Assembly: GCA_015499985.1 (NCBI GenBank)
Contig: JAAAUF010000239.1
Coordinates: forward strand, 1 to 45,887
DNA: 45,887 bases
DNA from: Haplosporangium gracile
Lineage: Eukaryota > Mortierellomycota > Mortierellomycetes > Mortierellales > Mortierellaceae
Reading direction: 5' to 3'
Shown here: piece after piece, positions 21,781-33,695 of the stretch
How the letters are laid out: each line of letters begins with the position of its first letter
Position numbering within the stretch: position 1 is the stretch's first letter
Position numbers and translations under genes: made by a program
Notes under the pieces: generated by a model
What the model was told of the DNA's origin: nothing
The model's input: the letters and a program-made list of their open reading frames with translations, nothing else
The model's database searches: none

Positions 21781-22305
21781 CAGGCGTCACTACGGAACAC
21801 TTTGATGCCTTCCCATTTTCAATTTACATCGAAGCGGTTTTCATAGCCCTCATAAACGGGAAAAAAAAATCCGCCGCGACGGAAAAAAAAACCCGTTGCG
21901 ACGGATTCTCAGTTCTGTCGACATAGGCACCAGACCACATTTCCTTAACTATGCTAGGCCTGCAGGGCACACACTCACACCTCCAACATACACAGTGCAG
22001 AGACACACCAACATGCATGTAGAGACACACACTTCCAACATATATACAGCGACAACATATACAAGCACACTTTCAACACAACATACACACACACACCCAA
22101 CATATACATAGAGACTTCATATGTGCAAGTGGAAGGAGGGGGGTAAAATAAAACGAGCAGTATTCGATGGAACTGAGAATCCCGTCGCAACGGTTTTTTT
22201 TTTCCGTCGCGGCGGATTTTTTTTTTCCGTTTATGAGGGCTATGAAAACCGCTTCGATGTAAATTGAAAATGGGAAGGCATCAGAATGTTCTGAAGCGAC
22301 GCCTG
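21781..22305. mobile_element. 525-bp inverted-repeat element (MITE-like)
   Basis: Two long inverted arms, about 145 bp each (21781-21925 and 22161-22305), flank a 235-bp centre. Both arms begin CAGGCGTC at the outer end, share GATGCCTTCCCATTTTCAAT and CATCGAAGCGGTTTTCATAG, then two A9-10 tracts alternating with the GC-rich words TCCGCCGCGACGG and CCGTTGCGACGG, then ATTCTCAGTTC. The outer 30 bp are the most diverged. No protein is encoded. The centre is CA-rich with repeated CAACATA words. No target-site duplication is obvious beside the ends (CTCTTGG left, ACATATG right). It is probably a non-autonomous DNA transposon or an old snap-back element. Confidence 0.8.
21961..22120. repeat. CA-rich / CAACATA repeats in the centre of the inverted-repeat element
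   Basis: The words CCAACATA, ACACAC and GAGACACAC recur irregularly, giving a low-complexity loop between the two arms. Confidence 0.7.
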
Positions 22306-22501
22306 ACATATGAACGAAAATTGCATCCTAAAAAAAAAACCTCTAACCTCTTTAGATGTTATATTTTTTGAAAGTATTTTTGGGCTTTGAAAGACGTCTA
22401 ATGTTCACAGGAGAATGGGTTTTGTTCAACAAAAAAAAAACGCGTTTTGGACAAATAGTGGTGTAGAAAGAGAGGATGGAGGTCAAGCACTGGACGATGT
22501 T

Positions 22502-25373
22502 TTATTGCCAGGTGTCTTCCTCAAAGAATTCGTCCTCATAATCGTCGAGGAGGTGTCCGTACCCGTTCTCTTTGATCTCTAATTCCATCCTCTGAATATC
22601 CTTCTGCAGCTGCTCAATACTTGCTTCTATCTCAGCCTCAGCCTGCTCCTGCTCCTCTTCCCTGTTCTTTTCCAACCTTGACAACGAGTGGATATCCCTA
22701 TCCGCCAAAGCAATCTCATCCAGCGACAAAAACTTCCTCGTCAGCACACTCTCATATCGACTCTTCCCCTCCACACCCACAGCCTTCTCTACCCGCTTCG
22801 CCGCCCTTTCCGTTCCACCCAACCTAGCCACCAACTGCGACCAGTACAATGACCTGGGAGTACGTCCAATATCGTAAGGTTCCGGGTCAAGGAATGTTGC
22901 ATCGTAGCCATCGAATTCTGTAAGCTTGTCTCCAAGAGTACCTTCGAAGCCGATGATCCAGTTGGTGGCACCGGGGGGTGATTGGAAGCGGGCGGGGATG
23001 TCGGCGGAGGAGTGGTAGACGACGTGGAAGGCGCCTGTCCAGCCCTGGCCGGACCCCATCCAGCCTCGGTTTCGGACATTGAGATCTGCGCTGTGGACGT
23101 TGTCGTACAACGTTCCTGTCGTCCACCGATCTATTTCAAAGATCAATATGTGTATAAGAGAGTTAATTAACACAGGCATTGTGAAAGGAATACAGCGGCA
23201 ACATTTTATCGATATTAGAGCTGGCTAATAGAACTTACCATGGGGCCCGGCATCGTTATTGGCACGAACACCTTCCGAATCCACAAACACATTCGGCCCT
23301 TGAGTTTTAGCCCCCGTAATAAAATCATGCCTTGCATCCTCCGTAAAACATCTCTTCACAAGCCCCATCTGCCCCTGCAACATAAACATATACCTCCTCC
23401 CACCCTCTTCCGGCATCGAAACTGGTTCTAGAACCTCACAATCTTGAATCGTTACATGTTTCGACCCGGGTCCCGCTTTGATACCGGATACGAAATGATG
23501 GGTTTTGACATTGGCGACCCAACAGTTCTCACAATGATCAATCAAGACTGCGAACCAGCCGTGGTGTTCGTCATGTGGGTCGGAGAGGTCGTGTTGAGAG
23601 TAGAGGGCAAGGTTTTCGAGACCGACGTCGGTGGGGATGTGAGTTCGGCGCTTGAAGTTGTAGACGACTCCGGGCCCGTAGACGGGATCCATATTCATGA
23701 CGAGGGGGATGTCGAGGTGTAAATAACCCCGGGTCCCGTTGGTGTTGATTCCTCCGTCATTATTGTCTTTGGATTGAGAACCTTTTTGGGCAGCGATTTG
23801 AATCTCGTTAAAGTCTTCTTGCGCTTCGAGGGGTTGAGGGTGGCCGGTCCTGTTGGTGTCTGCGGTGTAGCGGAGAATTGCTTGGGGTCCGTTGCTGCTG
23901 CTGGCTTGTCGTGCATCTTCGTCTACCCGTAGTTCTTGTTGCTGTTTCTGTCCTTGCGGCTGTTGTCGTTGTTGTGGAGGTGCTTGGAGACCATAGGCAT
24001 TATTCACGTCGGGTTCCATTTTCTGCGGCCAACCTTTAATAGAAGCAGCAGCGGCGGCGACAGTCTCACTGACAACTTCATCACCAATAGCAGTACATGA
24101 GGTAAAATTCTTACTGTCGCCAACCTCACAATCCCGAATCTCAATTGCCTTAACCTTGCGCACATACCGTAAATTAAACTGCTTCGGATCCCAGTTCATC
24201 GTCCTCGCCGGATCATTCGGCCGTTTCGAGATATGATCCGTCCCCAACCTCCTTATCCAATTCTCAGACGAATACCGTTGCACCACCACCTGACCACCGA
24301 CTTTGAAAATTGAAATATCTTTGACAGGGAGACGGGATGTGCCGGCAGGGATATACTCGTCTGCGACTTGAGCGACTTCATCGTTGAGGATGATGTATGG
24401 GTTCTTGGGGTAGAGGTCTCGAGAGCCAATGTTGGCGGCTAAATACTCGGGCGTGGATTGAAAGGATGGGTCCTGTAACCCGTGGAGGTTAATGAAGTCG
24501 TGTTTGAACTGTCCCATCGCCATCAACACCGTCCCGTTCGGCCCATTCCCTTCTCCCCTCAAAACAACCCCGGAGTGATTCAGAATAAGAGACCCTTGGA
24601 TGCGATAGATCCCTGCTTGGAGGAGTACGACCCCGCGAGCTTGGATGGTGGTTTTGGTATCGGGGAGGAGGACGGCTTTGAGAGGTAGGGAGGAGACGTA
24701 ATCGATTGCTTTTTGGATCCGGGCGCGGTCGTTGATTCGGGGATCGGTAGAAGGTTGGAGGGTGATTGCGATGGGAATTGTTGTTGGTAGGGGGACATGA
24801 CCTCGCCGATAGCCTCTATTTCATTGAAGGGTTGGTTTTATATCAATTTGTAGGTAAGAAGTGAGTAGTCGCGATTAGTACTTGTACCCGTGCTTGTTTT
24901 TATATGGCGGCAAACTTCCCATTTTCTGAAGCGATGTAGCTTTACACTTGACTAAAGTCCGAGATACGGTTTCCCCATTGATCGGGTGGGAAGGTAGTTG
25001 GTGGTGGGATGTAGGGTGTTGCTTGCTCTTTGATTAAGTGGCGAGGTATCCGCTCTTTCTGTGCCGACAACGGTGCCGGTTCTAGGTCATCCAATGCAGA
25101 AGAAAGAAAGCAATTAGAGAGTGTTTGACAAAATGCAGTGTAAGAGAGGTTGTCGAAGTACTTGGTTTTACCTGATACTACTACCGGCGGCGGTGAAGGG
25201 AGTAGAGGAGGAGATGAAAGTGAGTCGGGAGTGATGTTGATACCGACGTCTTCAACTGACTGCGCCCAGGCCAGTGGTTGGTATGATATCTGGGCGAGGA
25301 TGATGCCGAAGAGGAGGAAGGTACGTATCGACACCTTTGGTCTCTTTGGAGCCGTCCTGGAGTGTTGTATCAT
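22502..25373 (-). CDS. secreted right-handed beta-helix (pectin-lyase-fold) protein
   Basis: Exons 25373-24946, 24815-23239 and 23130-22502 join in phase to 877 residues. The N terminus is a good signal peptide (basic start, then TFLLFGIILAQISYQPLAWA). Residues about 150-660 have the character of a pectin-lyase-like beta helix: a fold opening with RARIQKAIDYVSS, GIYRIQGSLILNHSGVVLRG, repeated short strands such as AIEIRDCEV and VTIQDCEVLEPV, and the block RRYMFMLQGQMGLVKRC, then RHDFITGAKTQGPNVFVDSE, then RWTTGTLYDNV. Such proteins bind or cleave polysaccharides, but no catalytic set can be assigned by eye. A Gln-rich loop (about residues 400-440) interrupts the helix. The last about 120 residues are a charged coiled coil, unusual for a secreted lyase-like protein. 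The bacterial-type motif series suggests possible ancient transfer. Confidence 0.8.
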
Positions 25374-25675
25374 CTTGCTTGTGTCGTGGTGTTGAATATG
25401 AATTGGTGGTGAGAGAGTGAAGACGTATCTAAAAGATGAGGTAAAGGATTTTACTTGGAAAGAAGTAAAGAAGAAACAAAGAAAAGAAAAACTGGTGCGA
25501 CCAGGAGAAGTTCCCAAAAAATGAATGAAAGGAGACATGAGAAAAGGGTTGAATTATGAATGCCGGCAATGCCCAAGGGTAGAGAAAGCAGATTGGAGGA
25601 AGATAGAATTAGGAATGCACAGTGTCATTGCTCAAAATGTTAAGGAGGTATAACATATGTCGTATTTATGTTTTT
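25374..25675. promoter_or_regulatory. upstream region of the beta-helix gene
   Basis: It is GA-rich on the plus strand, so CT-rich in the direction of the minus-strand gene, as in other leaders here. No reading frame is supported. Confidence 0.45.
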
Positions 25676-26155
25676 TTAGTCCGTCCTTTTTTTTTTTTTT
25701 GCTGCCCTTGCGCATAAATGTCGCGTCAAGGACGCGCTTAGCCGTAAAATGTCAAAAGTAAAAGGAAAAAAATGAAAAAGGAGGAGGTCCAAGGGGTTTG
25801 CCAGTTGCCAGCTAGTGGCCGCACGAGGGACGAAGACCATACGTACCATGGTTTTCCTTGTCCTATAATTAAACTTTATAGACAGGCCAAAGGAGCCAAC
25901 GATGTAAACGGCTTGACCATACGCGCGACGGCATATGTTGGGGAGATCCTCACGAAGGACGCCAGCAAAGGCGCATTGCTCAAATTGCGAAGGCTCGTAG
26001 GCGATAATTCCTCTTTGCGCCGAGGCACCCGAGTGTCCCCACCATCCTGTCCATTTGCATATTGTTTTCGGATTAAGATAACGAACGGGTTGATTGAGGG
26101 TACTATGATTGCGGAGTAGCAGTAGGAAGTGTGAATAGTTGGTGTCTGTACCCAT
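25676..26155 (-). pseudogene. QCR8: QCR8-like (cytochrome bc1 subunit 8), C terminus lost or diverged
   Basis: A four-base first exon (26155-26152, ATGG) followed by a GTACAG donor and the acceptor before 26046 gives a product starting MGWWGHSGASAQRGI, then FEQCAFAGVLREDLPNICRR and GQAVYIV. This matches the N-terminal half of complex III subunit 8 (yeast: GWWGHMGG motif, then a matrix segment and one membrane helix). After YIVGSFGLS the family's membrane helix and its C-terminal Asn/Tyr/Lys-rich tail cannot be found in any frame. The open frame simply runs on through unrelated codons to 25676. No convincing further exon was found. It is head to head with the degenerate LSC2-like gene. I read it as a decaying duplicate; a diverged but live gene is possible. 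Confidence 0.55.
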
Positions 26156-26483
26156 GATAAGTTTCGTATCTGTTTGTGTGTTTGTAAGGTGCTAAGTGAA
26201 GAGAACAGAAGAGAGATGCTTTGGAAAGAGAGAGGAAACGTCGAGTTTTTGACCGTGTGCACATACCACATTCACGTACAATATGCAGATGTACATGATT
26301 GTCTGTGGGCTTGATTTTCGTATCCTGATACCATGCTCTTTCCATCTTGTTTCTATTATCTCTCTCTCTTTTTTTTTTTACCTCCTTCCTGCTTTTTTTC
26401 TTTCCTTCGCAACAACTTTCCTCCCTACCTCTCCACTCATCACTCACATACCCTCTTCCTCTCTCTTTTTCATAAATCAACAC
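26156..26483. promoter_or_regulatory. divergent promoter of the QCR8-like / LSC2-like pair
   Basis: A 328-bp interval with an internal switch from GA-rich to CT-rich at about 26340, so each side has the CT-rich leader expected for its own gene. The right side ends CAACACC-ATG. The promoter therefore looks better preserved than the genes it serves. Confidence 0.5.
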
Positions 26484-29099
26484 CATGCTCCGTACTTTCA
26501 GATCCGCTTCCGTCGTTGCCAGGGCCCTGATAAGCAAGAGATGATAACGATAATGAGCAACTCAGAACGATATTATGCATTGTGATGGCGCCAGGACCCT
26601 CTTACCTCCACTACTAACTCACAGGAGGATATCGTTCAGGATTCATTGATTCATCAGTGCTGCACAACGTCAAGGAGCAGCATGGAGGGTGAGGATTGTT
26701 TATCTGAGTTAAACGAAAGAGAGGGCACAATGTCAAAACAGAGGGATTTGAGCAAGAAAGGAAGGACAAATGCGATTTCGTTCAAGGACGTCCATTTCCA
26801 ACTGAAACACCATCAGAGCGACCGACCGACCGACCGATTGGCTCGTTTGTTGGGCGACAGGAAATGGCGGAGAGGGCGAGATGTGTGACTACTCGTCACC
26901 ATGCAAGTTGCGATAGGCGTGGATTGGCATATCATGAGTAGTGCCGCTGGCTTAGTTTGTAGACCGACGAAGAACGAGAAGACGAAAAGGTGAAAAGAAG
27001 GCAGTAAAAAAGAAAAAATCATGCCTATGGTTAAACATCGGGTCGGATCTTTTTATTATTTCGCGATTGAGGCGCATGTGTGAGGGATGCGTGTTGGCAA
27101 GTGTATTAAGTTGACGCCCAACTCTCTCCTCACATTTTCCTTTATTTACCGATGCCTTGTTTTGTTTGTGTTTGCTAACAAGTTTTGTTGACCTTCTTCT
27201 CTCCTGTCACGTCATGCTTCGCTTTGTTGCGATGGTGACAGCCCCGCATGAACACTGTCGGTCAACAGCAGAAGCGATTTTTCTCCATCCATGAGTACCT
27301 GTCGATGGAGTTCTTTCAGAAGCAGAGTATCAAGACGCCTCGAGGAGGCGTTGCCAAAATCGGACAGGAAGCATACACTGTCGCTAAGAATCTCGGTCGC
27401 CGTGTATCTTTCTATCAACCAAAGGACCGATCTTACTTGACCGTTGTTCCGCATCTCATTATGCGCTTGCGATTCAGTATTTTACCTGTCCGCCCTCATG
27501 AGCACTGCACGTGTATCGACTGTCAATTCCGATCGAGCGAGGGTATTGTCCATCGACAGGTGGTTCGACAACGGGAGAGTGGATTACATGCGACATAGAA
27601 ACATTTTGGATACCAGGACAAGCACTTACATATCGCCTGGGGCCATTAATTTTACGAGTGTTAAGGAAGGGCGTCATTTTTTGCACAAACAAGGTTGTCG
27701 AACAGGAGGGAAAAAAACAAGTATTTGATCTCTAGATTGGATACTACACAATCGGGCTGAGTGTAGATACTGAGCGCACTGACATCGGGATAGATCAAAA
27801 CATAAATGATGTGTTATTATGTTGTCGCTCACACCTACTTTTCGCTCTTTTTTTTCTATGGTACAGGAATGGAGGATATGGTTATCAAGGCTCAGGTCCT
27901 TGCTGGCGGACGTGGCAAGGGTACTTTTGACTCTGGTTTGAAGGAAGGTGTTTGTACCATTTTCTCGTAAGTCGTTCTCTTTGATCGCTCTAATGTGAAC
28001 AACGTGTTAATTGACCGCAAAATAACTTTCATGACATACTGTGGGAATACAGATGTTTGCAGAAAAGATGCTGGGCCACAAGTTGGTCACCAAGCAGACG
28101 GGAGCAGTTGGAAAGGTCTGCATCTCGGTCTATATCTGCGAGCGCCAATATGTCCGTCGCGAATACTACTTTACTGTCCTGATGGATCGCAAGTCTCAGG
28201 GACCTGTCATGGTCGCCTCGTCACAGGGAGGTGTCGACATTGAATCAGTTGCCGCTGAGAACCCTGAGGCTATCTTACAACTCCCGATTGACATCAACAA
28301 GGGTGCCGACCGTGGTGCTGTTAGAAAATCTGGCGGAGCGAATGGGATTCACGTCCAAGTGTGTTGATCGGGCGAGAAATACTATGATCAAGCTGTACAA
28401 ACTCTTTATGGAGAAGGATGCCACCATGGTCGAGATCAACCACATGGCCGAGTCTGCCGACCATGAAGGTTGTATTTATAAATGAAACTAATGGAGGACT
28501 GATATTCTTTCATGATAGTGATTTGCATGTATGCCAAGATCAACTTTGACGACAATGCCGAGTTCCGTCAGAAGGAGGTCCACAGCCTTCGGGATGTCAC
28601 GCAGGAGGATCCCCGCGAGGTGGCAGCAGCGAAATACAACCTGAACTACATTAGTCTCGACGGATCGATTAGCTGTCTTGTCAACGGTGTCGGATTGGCC
28701 ATGTCGACGATGGACATCATCAAGCTGCACGGCGGAGAGCCCGCCAACTTTTTGGATTTCGGTGGCCGAGCCACGGCAGAGCAAGTCACAGAGGCCTTCA
28801 AAATCATCTCGTCGGTGACGAGGGTCTTTACAAACATTTTTGGAGGCATCATGTCGTGCAGGGTCATTGCCCAGGGCATCATTGTCGCTGCATCAACTCT
28901 ACAGCTCCAGACCCCCTTCGTGGTGCGTTTGCAAGGGACAGAGGTGGACGAGGCCAAGAAACTGATTGCTGAGACTGGGCTTCGTATCATTACGTCAGAT
29001 GATCTGGACGATGCGGCTAGCAAGTCTGTCAAGCCGAGCAAGAAGGCCAATATGGCACGCGAGGCTAAAATCAACGTCAGCTTCGAGTTGCCTATTTAA
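26484..29099 (+). pseudogene. LSC2: degenerate succinyl-CoA ligase beta subunit (LSC2-like)
   Basis: Family content is present in order. A mitochondrial-type start MLRTFRSASVVARAL is at 26484. Then come KRFFSIHEYLSMEFFQKQSI (27240-27400), [19 protein letters not shown] (27867-27966) and MFAEKMLGHKLVTKQTG to SSQGGVDIE (28051-28330). Then come NLAERMGF to NHMAESADHE (to about 28468), and the CoA-ligase domain at 28519-29099. Defects: after ARAL the expected GT donor reads ATAAGC, with stops following. The exon ending 27966 is out of phase with the next. There is a one-base shift in an A run at 28325-28328. The family's NPMAE is NHMAE (28441). The Mg-binding Asp of the CMDAK segment is Tyr (28530-28532). 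DVGGG is DFGGR. A few residues are missing before NIFGGIM. The ORF of the last exon is still open, so decay is not ancient. Confidence 0.85.
27405..27860. other. enlarged intron or insertion inside the LSC2-like pseudogene
   Basis: About 460 bp separate AKNLG from the next family segment, with no LSC2 content. All three plus frames stay open unusually long between about 27440 and 27735 (for example content such as WITCDIETFWIPGQ), so an old insertion is possible. I cannot name it. Confidence 0.3.
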
Positions 29100-32000
29100 A
29101 TGGTCCATTCGCTCTTTTTTATGGCATGACCGTGACAGATAAAGTGGTTAGAAACTTATGAGGAGCTAGATTACAGTGAGAGCCTCAAAAAAGCAAAATA
29201 CACGATACAAAGAATACTCAAGACTCTACTTTCGCTCTTGGCCATTGCTCTCGTGTACAAAACCTGTCGTCGTCATGGATTCGCCTTGGGGCTGTCTCAC
29301 TACCGGCGGCCCAGCATTCATCCGTCCCTTCTAGTGTCGCGATTGTTTTCCGTTTGCGCTTATTGTATTTTACCCTTGTTGTCTAAACTGTGTCAGGCCG
29401 AACAGTTCAGACCAGGCCAAGCCCTGTATACCGGATCTTATGCTTGTATTTTTGTGTATGAGGTGTCTACCCTAATTTCTCCTTGTCCTGTCGTCAAAGA
29501 TGCGGGCAAAATAATTTTCGGATTTTTTCTTCCTGCCATTTTCTCTGTGGTCCCTTTGTTTTTTACCTGAACTCTCGAGGAGAAAAGGAAAGACTTGTCG
29601 ATCCTTCAACTGCCTCCACACCTCTTCCCCCAAAAAAACTTGGGACCGTGATGACTTTTTTGGCAAAGTCGAGGAGGGTCGATCCAATGATGCATCTTCA
29701 TTTTCCGAAGGAGACTTAAGAGCGCGTCAAAAGAAAAGAAATCAAGACGAAAAGTGGCGAAGAAGGAATAAAAGAGAGAGGGGAAAAAAGAAACAAAGTA
29801 TGTTGCAACATAAAAAAAAACAAGGGTAGGCAACCATTGTAATTGGTTCAAACCAGTAGTTCCTCACTTCAATGACTACTCTTTGTCTCCGGAAAAGCTA
29901 TTAGTGCGCGTTTGTTTTTAGCACCCGCTTGGGCGTGAATAGGGCAACAAAAGCTAAACCAAAGCCATAGGGTCCTCGTTTTGCATCCGAAGAGGCCCTC
30001 ATTGGATTGTTTTCTCGTTGGTTGTTGTTATTAGGGGGGGGAGGGGGGACTGACAAAGTGGAAGGAGAAGGCAAGAATGAAGGAATGGCGGTTGTTCCTT
30101 TTTACCCAAGCTCAACAACTCTTCCAGTTCTCCTTGCCAGAATAGAAGGGCGGCCAGGCAGCCAGCATTCCCCGCGCTTAAACATGTAAACAATAACAAT
30201 TTGTCAAATAGCTTTTGAGGGAACTAAGCAAATCGCGGCCAACTTTTTGTTTGTTTGTTTATTTGTGGTTTGTTTTTAACTTTGTCATTGATAGTGATAC
30301 ATGCTCTTGTTTTGTTGTCAAAACAAAGAAGCAATCCTCACAGGTGTGAAAACAAAAGGCGCACAGATGTGGCTAGGTATCTTTTCTCTCAAGCAGATGA
30401 AAGGGCGCTTGTGACATTAGAAAGACTAGATCTTTTGCTTAAAAGCAAGTGCAGCGATAGGCAAATGTTGGAAGGAAAGGGCGCCTGAAAAAAAACAACA
30501 ACAACTGCATAGGTCTACTTGCGCGTATCCGGTGTCGTTGTAACTTAACTTTGCTTCATATTCCCCGCGAAAGGATGAGAGTTGCTGAATAACCGGTGTC
30601 TTTGAGTGCGGCGATGTGCAAGGAGTGCGTATCTATGAGAATGCCTGTGTGTGATTGTTTGTTTTCATGTTTGGAAAAAGAAAGACGCAGCCGTTGAGGG
30701 TTTAAGACAGAAACCTTTGAGTGGAATGGCGGGATCTTGCAGCGATTATCGGACCGTCTTTCGCCTGCGAGAATGAAAATGTCATTGTCGAAAAGTTAGG
30801 CATTGGCCGCGCGGCTCTATCGTTCTTTAGCATTTTGCCACGTTGAGGAGGAGTTTTATTCCCTGTTCGGACTTGCCTTCAGGGCTGAAAATATCCATAG
30901 TGGAGTGGCTTGGAGTATGAGCAGCCATGGCGACATCGTAATGAAAGGAAAGGACGGAGAGTGATCTCGGTCCCTTAACCTCCAGTAATTGACATAAATG
31001 GCGTTTTTCTCCACCTTTCCTCTCGGTTTTAATGTCAGACTCGAGTTACAAGAGTCCAATCACGCGATAATTGTCGGAGACCATGCAAAGGTGTAACCAA
31101 GAAAAGAGCGGGGTAATCAATGAGCGACAGGGAAAGGGGCGAAGCGAGTGTTGAAAGAATAGGGGGCCAAGAAAAGTAGGTCCCTTTGGGCTAAAGGGAC
31201 GATGATGATGATTGAAAAATGAGATCTGAGAAAAAGGACGGTTCATAGGTTTATTTTCGATCCTTTTCGTTCGGAATACGAAAATACGGGGAGTAAAAAT
31301 GAGTTTCGCTTGATTTTTTTCTCCTTATGGAAACCCTTGCAACGCGGGGGAAGGAGATTCAAGTGAGGGGGAAAGAAGGGAGTGCGAAGGAATATAGTAG
31401 AAAGTGGGGAAAAATGAGGAACGAACAAAGAGGTACATGTCTAATCTAGAGTTGCCATGTATGAGATGGATGTGATGATGCACAAGAGAAGAAAATAGAT
31501 ATCTTGCCTTGCCACACACCCTGTGAATAGTTTTGCTCTCAGGGTTCTCCCCCATGTTTTTTCTATTTTATTCCAATCAGGGTCAGGGTCAGGGTCAGGC
31601 AGGCCGATTGACTGGTCGTATCTCATGCCAGAAACGAGCAGGGTGTGAGAGGGGAAGCGAGGGCGTTCTCTGGAGAAGGGAGGAAATGGAAGGGGGGGGG
31701 GAGTACGAGTCGGAATCGGAAAGGTGGGGAAACCGCTACATTAAAGGCAATTGTTGAGTTGTCACCTCATTTTCTCGTCTACTCTCCTTCGGGATACCCT
31801 TCTTGCGTGCAGTAGCGTACGTCCAGATTGTGCATAATCTACTCGAGTTCCTCTCCTCGCCTTATTTGAAGGGTTTGGATTTGTGTGCCTGAAAGAACAC
31901 CAAGGAATATGCACTTGAAAATGAAGTGGATCAGTAGATTTTCTCCAGGCACAGCTCTTTTTTTTTAACATGCTCCAGGAACATGGAATTTGGTGGCGTC

Positions 32001-33337
32001 CATTGATCGTCGTCGTTGATTGTTTGATTTTGGTGCGTTTGTTCATATCAGCTGTCTATCTTGCATTCACATCCTGCTGTTTTTTGTTTGTTGTGCTTCT
32101 CTCTTTGTTTATCGAGTATTCATGGGAGGCAATGAATGAGTGCGACGACTGCCACGAGCAGTCCTCCTCTCACACCCATTCATCCATATGAACGATTAAC
32201 GTTTCGTGCTTATGAATAATGGCCCAAAAAAAAGTGGATCTTCCCCGCTTTTTTTTATATTTTTCATGAACGCAGAAAGAGAGGGCATGTACGTGTGCAG
32301 TGTGGGGGATCGAAATCGAAATATATAGGGAGTTACGGATTGAATTGCACTTGAAGTTCTATTCAAACAGGCTTGCACAGTTCTTTATCTCTATCCGTGG
32401 AAAGACTGAGTGAGCCAAAGCTGCAGAATGAACGAGGGAGGACTCAAAAATAAGGAAGAGGCAATTGAGGGTGGGCAGATGTATCTCTTTTTTTTTTTTT
32501 TTTTTTTTTTTTCTAGTCCATCTGCAGGCTGCAGGCGTAGTGCAAGACCGGCGAGCATCCCTCTACCCCTTTATACGAAACATTTGGACGCTGAGGATGT
32601 GTCCCTCCTTTTTTCATTTTGAACCCTCAATTGTCACTTACGAAGGGAAGACATAAATAGTCGTCCATGTGCGCTGTGCGATGGAAGTAAAAAGAGACTT
32701 GATGGTGAGGCAACGATGGTGTTGTTTCTATGATAGGGAACAAAAGAAAGCGGTAAGGGTTTTCGAGATAAAAAACGACATCAACAATTTGGCTTTTGGG
32801 TATTGCGGTTCTGTGTTCATTGCCAAGGGAAAAAGAGATAATGCAACAACGACACAAAGGAACGATATAAACAAACAAATAAACAAAGACGAGCAAGCAT
32901 CGATTCAAAAGAGAACAACAACAACCAAGCAGTTAATCAACTGCCCGTGTTTTCATATACAGCTTCTGTTGTTTTTCAATGGGAGGTGTTATTCAGTTGA
33001 GGAGGCAGACATACGCAATTGCCAACCTTACCATAGTCGTTTCTAAAAGAGTAAAGAATAGCCACCGAATTCAATCATTAACGCGAACTACTTGACAGGG
33101 CAACCTTACTTTTTCTCTGCTTGCCGTTTCCTCGATTTCTTTTTTCCCTTTTTCCTTCCCTCTCTTTCTCTCTTTCGCTCGCAACCCAATCCGACGCATG
33201 CAATTCCTCCGTCAACAATTCGAATGACCACTCAACCATCCTCTGGCCTATCCTGGCCCGTCCTTCTCAACACTCAACAAAAAAGAAACTTTGGCCGTGG
33301 GTCAACAACAACTTGTTGTCAAAAGGGACGGTTCTCG
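29100..33337. other. gene-poor region, no recognised gene
   Basis: About 4.2 kb without a reading frame I can support. Open frames are short, lack ATG or motifs, and follow homopolymers. Notable sequence includes a poly-T run of about 24 at 32488-32511, a GA-rich block at 31620-31730, and a short repeat at 31578-31595. A Lys/Arg-rich open frame at about 29590-29830 (WDRDDFFGKVEEG...) looks slightly coding-like but has no start and no match I know. The region may hold decayed genes or non-coding transcripts. Confidence 0.45.
31578..31595. repeat. microsatellite (CAGGGT)3
   Basis: Three perfect units followed by CAGGCAGG. Confidence 0.85.
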
Positions 33338-33345
33338 TATAAATA
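33338..33345 (+). promoter_or_regulatory. TATA box (TATAAATA) of the YdcZ-like gene
   Basis: A perfect TATAAATA lies 351 bp upstream of the start codon and directly before a 330-bp pyrimidine-rich and then CA-rich leader. Placed this way, the transcript would have a 5' UTR of about 320 nt. The role is inferred from position and sequence only. Confidence 0.4.
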
Positions 33346-33695
33346 CTCTAGCCCCGACTCTTCTTTGACCTCTTCTTTTTTTCTTCTTTCTTGTCAATCA
33401 TAACCATTCTTCCTTCTCATCTTCATCCTCATCCTCGCTTCATCCTCTCCTCCCCTCTTCGCTCTCCTTCCTTACCTAACAAGAAAATTCTCCTTTGATC
33501 CGATCTATTATACCTCTGGCGTTTCATATATTCAAACGCTAATCCTACCCTCAGATCGATCTTCCTTCTTCTCCTTCTCTCCACACTCTTCTCTTCTTTC
33601 ACGAATATCATCTTATTCCTCTCCTTTGTTCCTCTTCACATTCCTTCTATCTCTCCTCAACCTCAAACCTCAATCACAAATATTCACATACAACA

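Noticed and set aside
21530..22470. Larger outer inverted repeat around the MITE-like element (TTTGTTC...GCGTTTT words near 21520-21555 and 22417-22460)
   Set aside because: Only short A/T-rich words match; spacing and orientation are not consistent enough to call a nested element.
29590..29830. Lys/Arg-rich open frame containing WDRDDFFGKVEEG
   Set aside because: Slightly coding-like but without a start, splice sites or any recognisable family.
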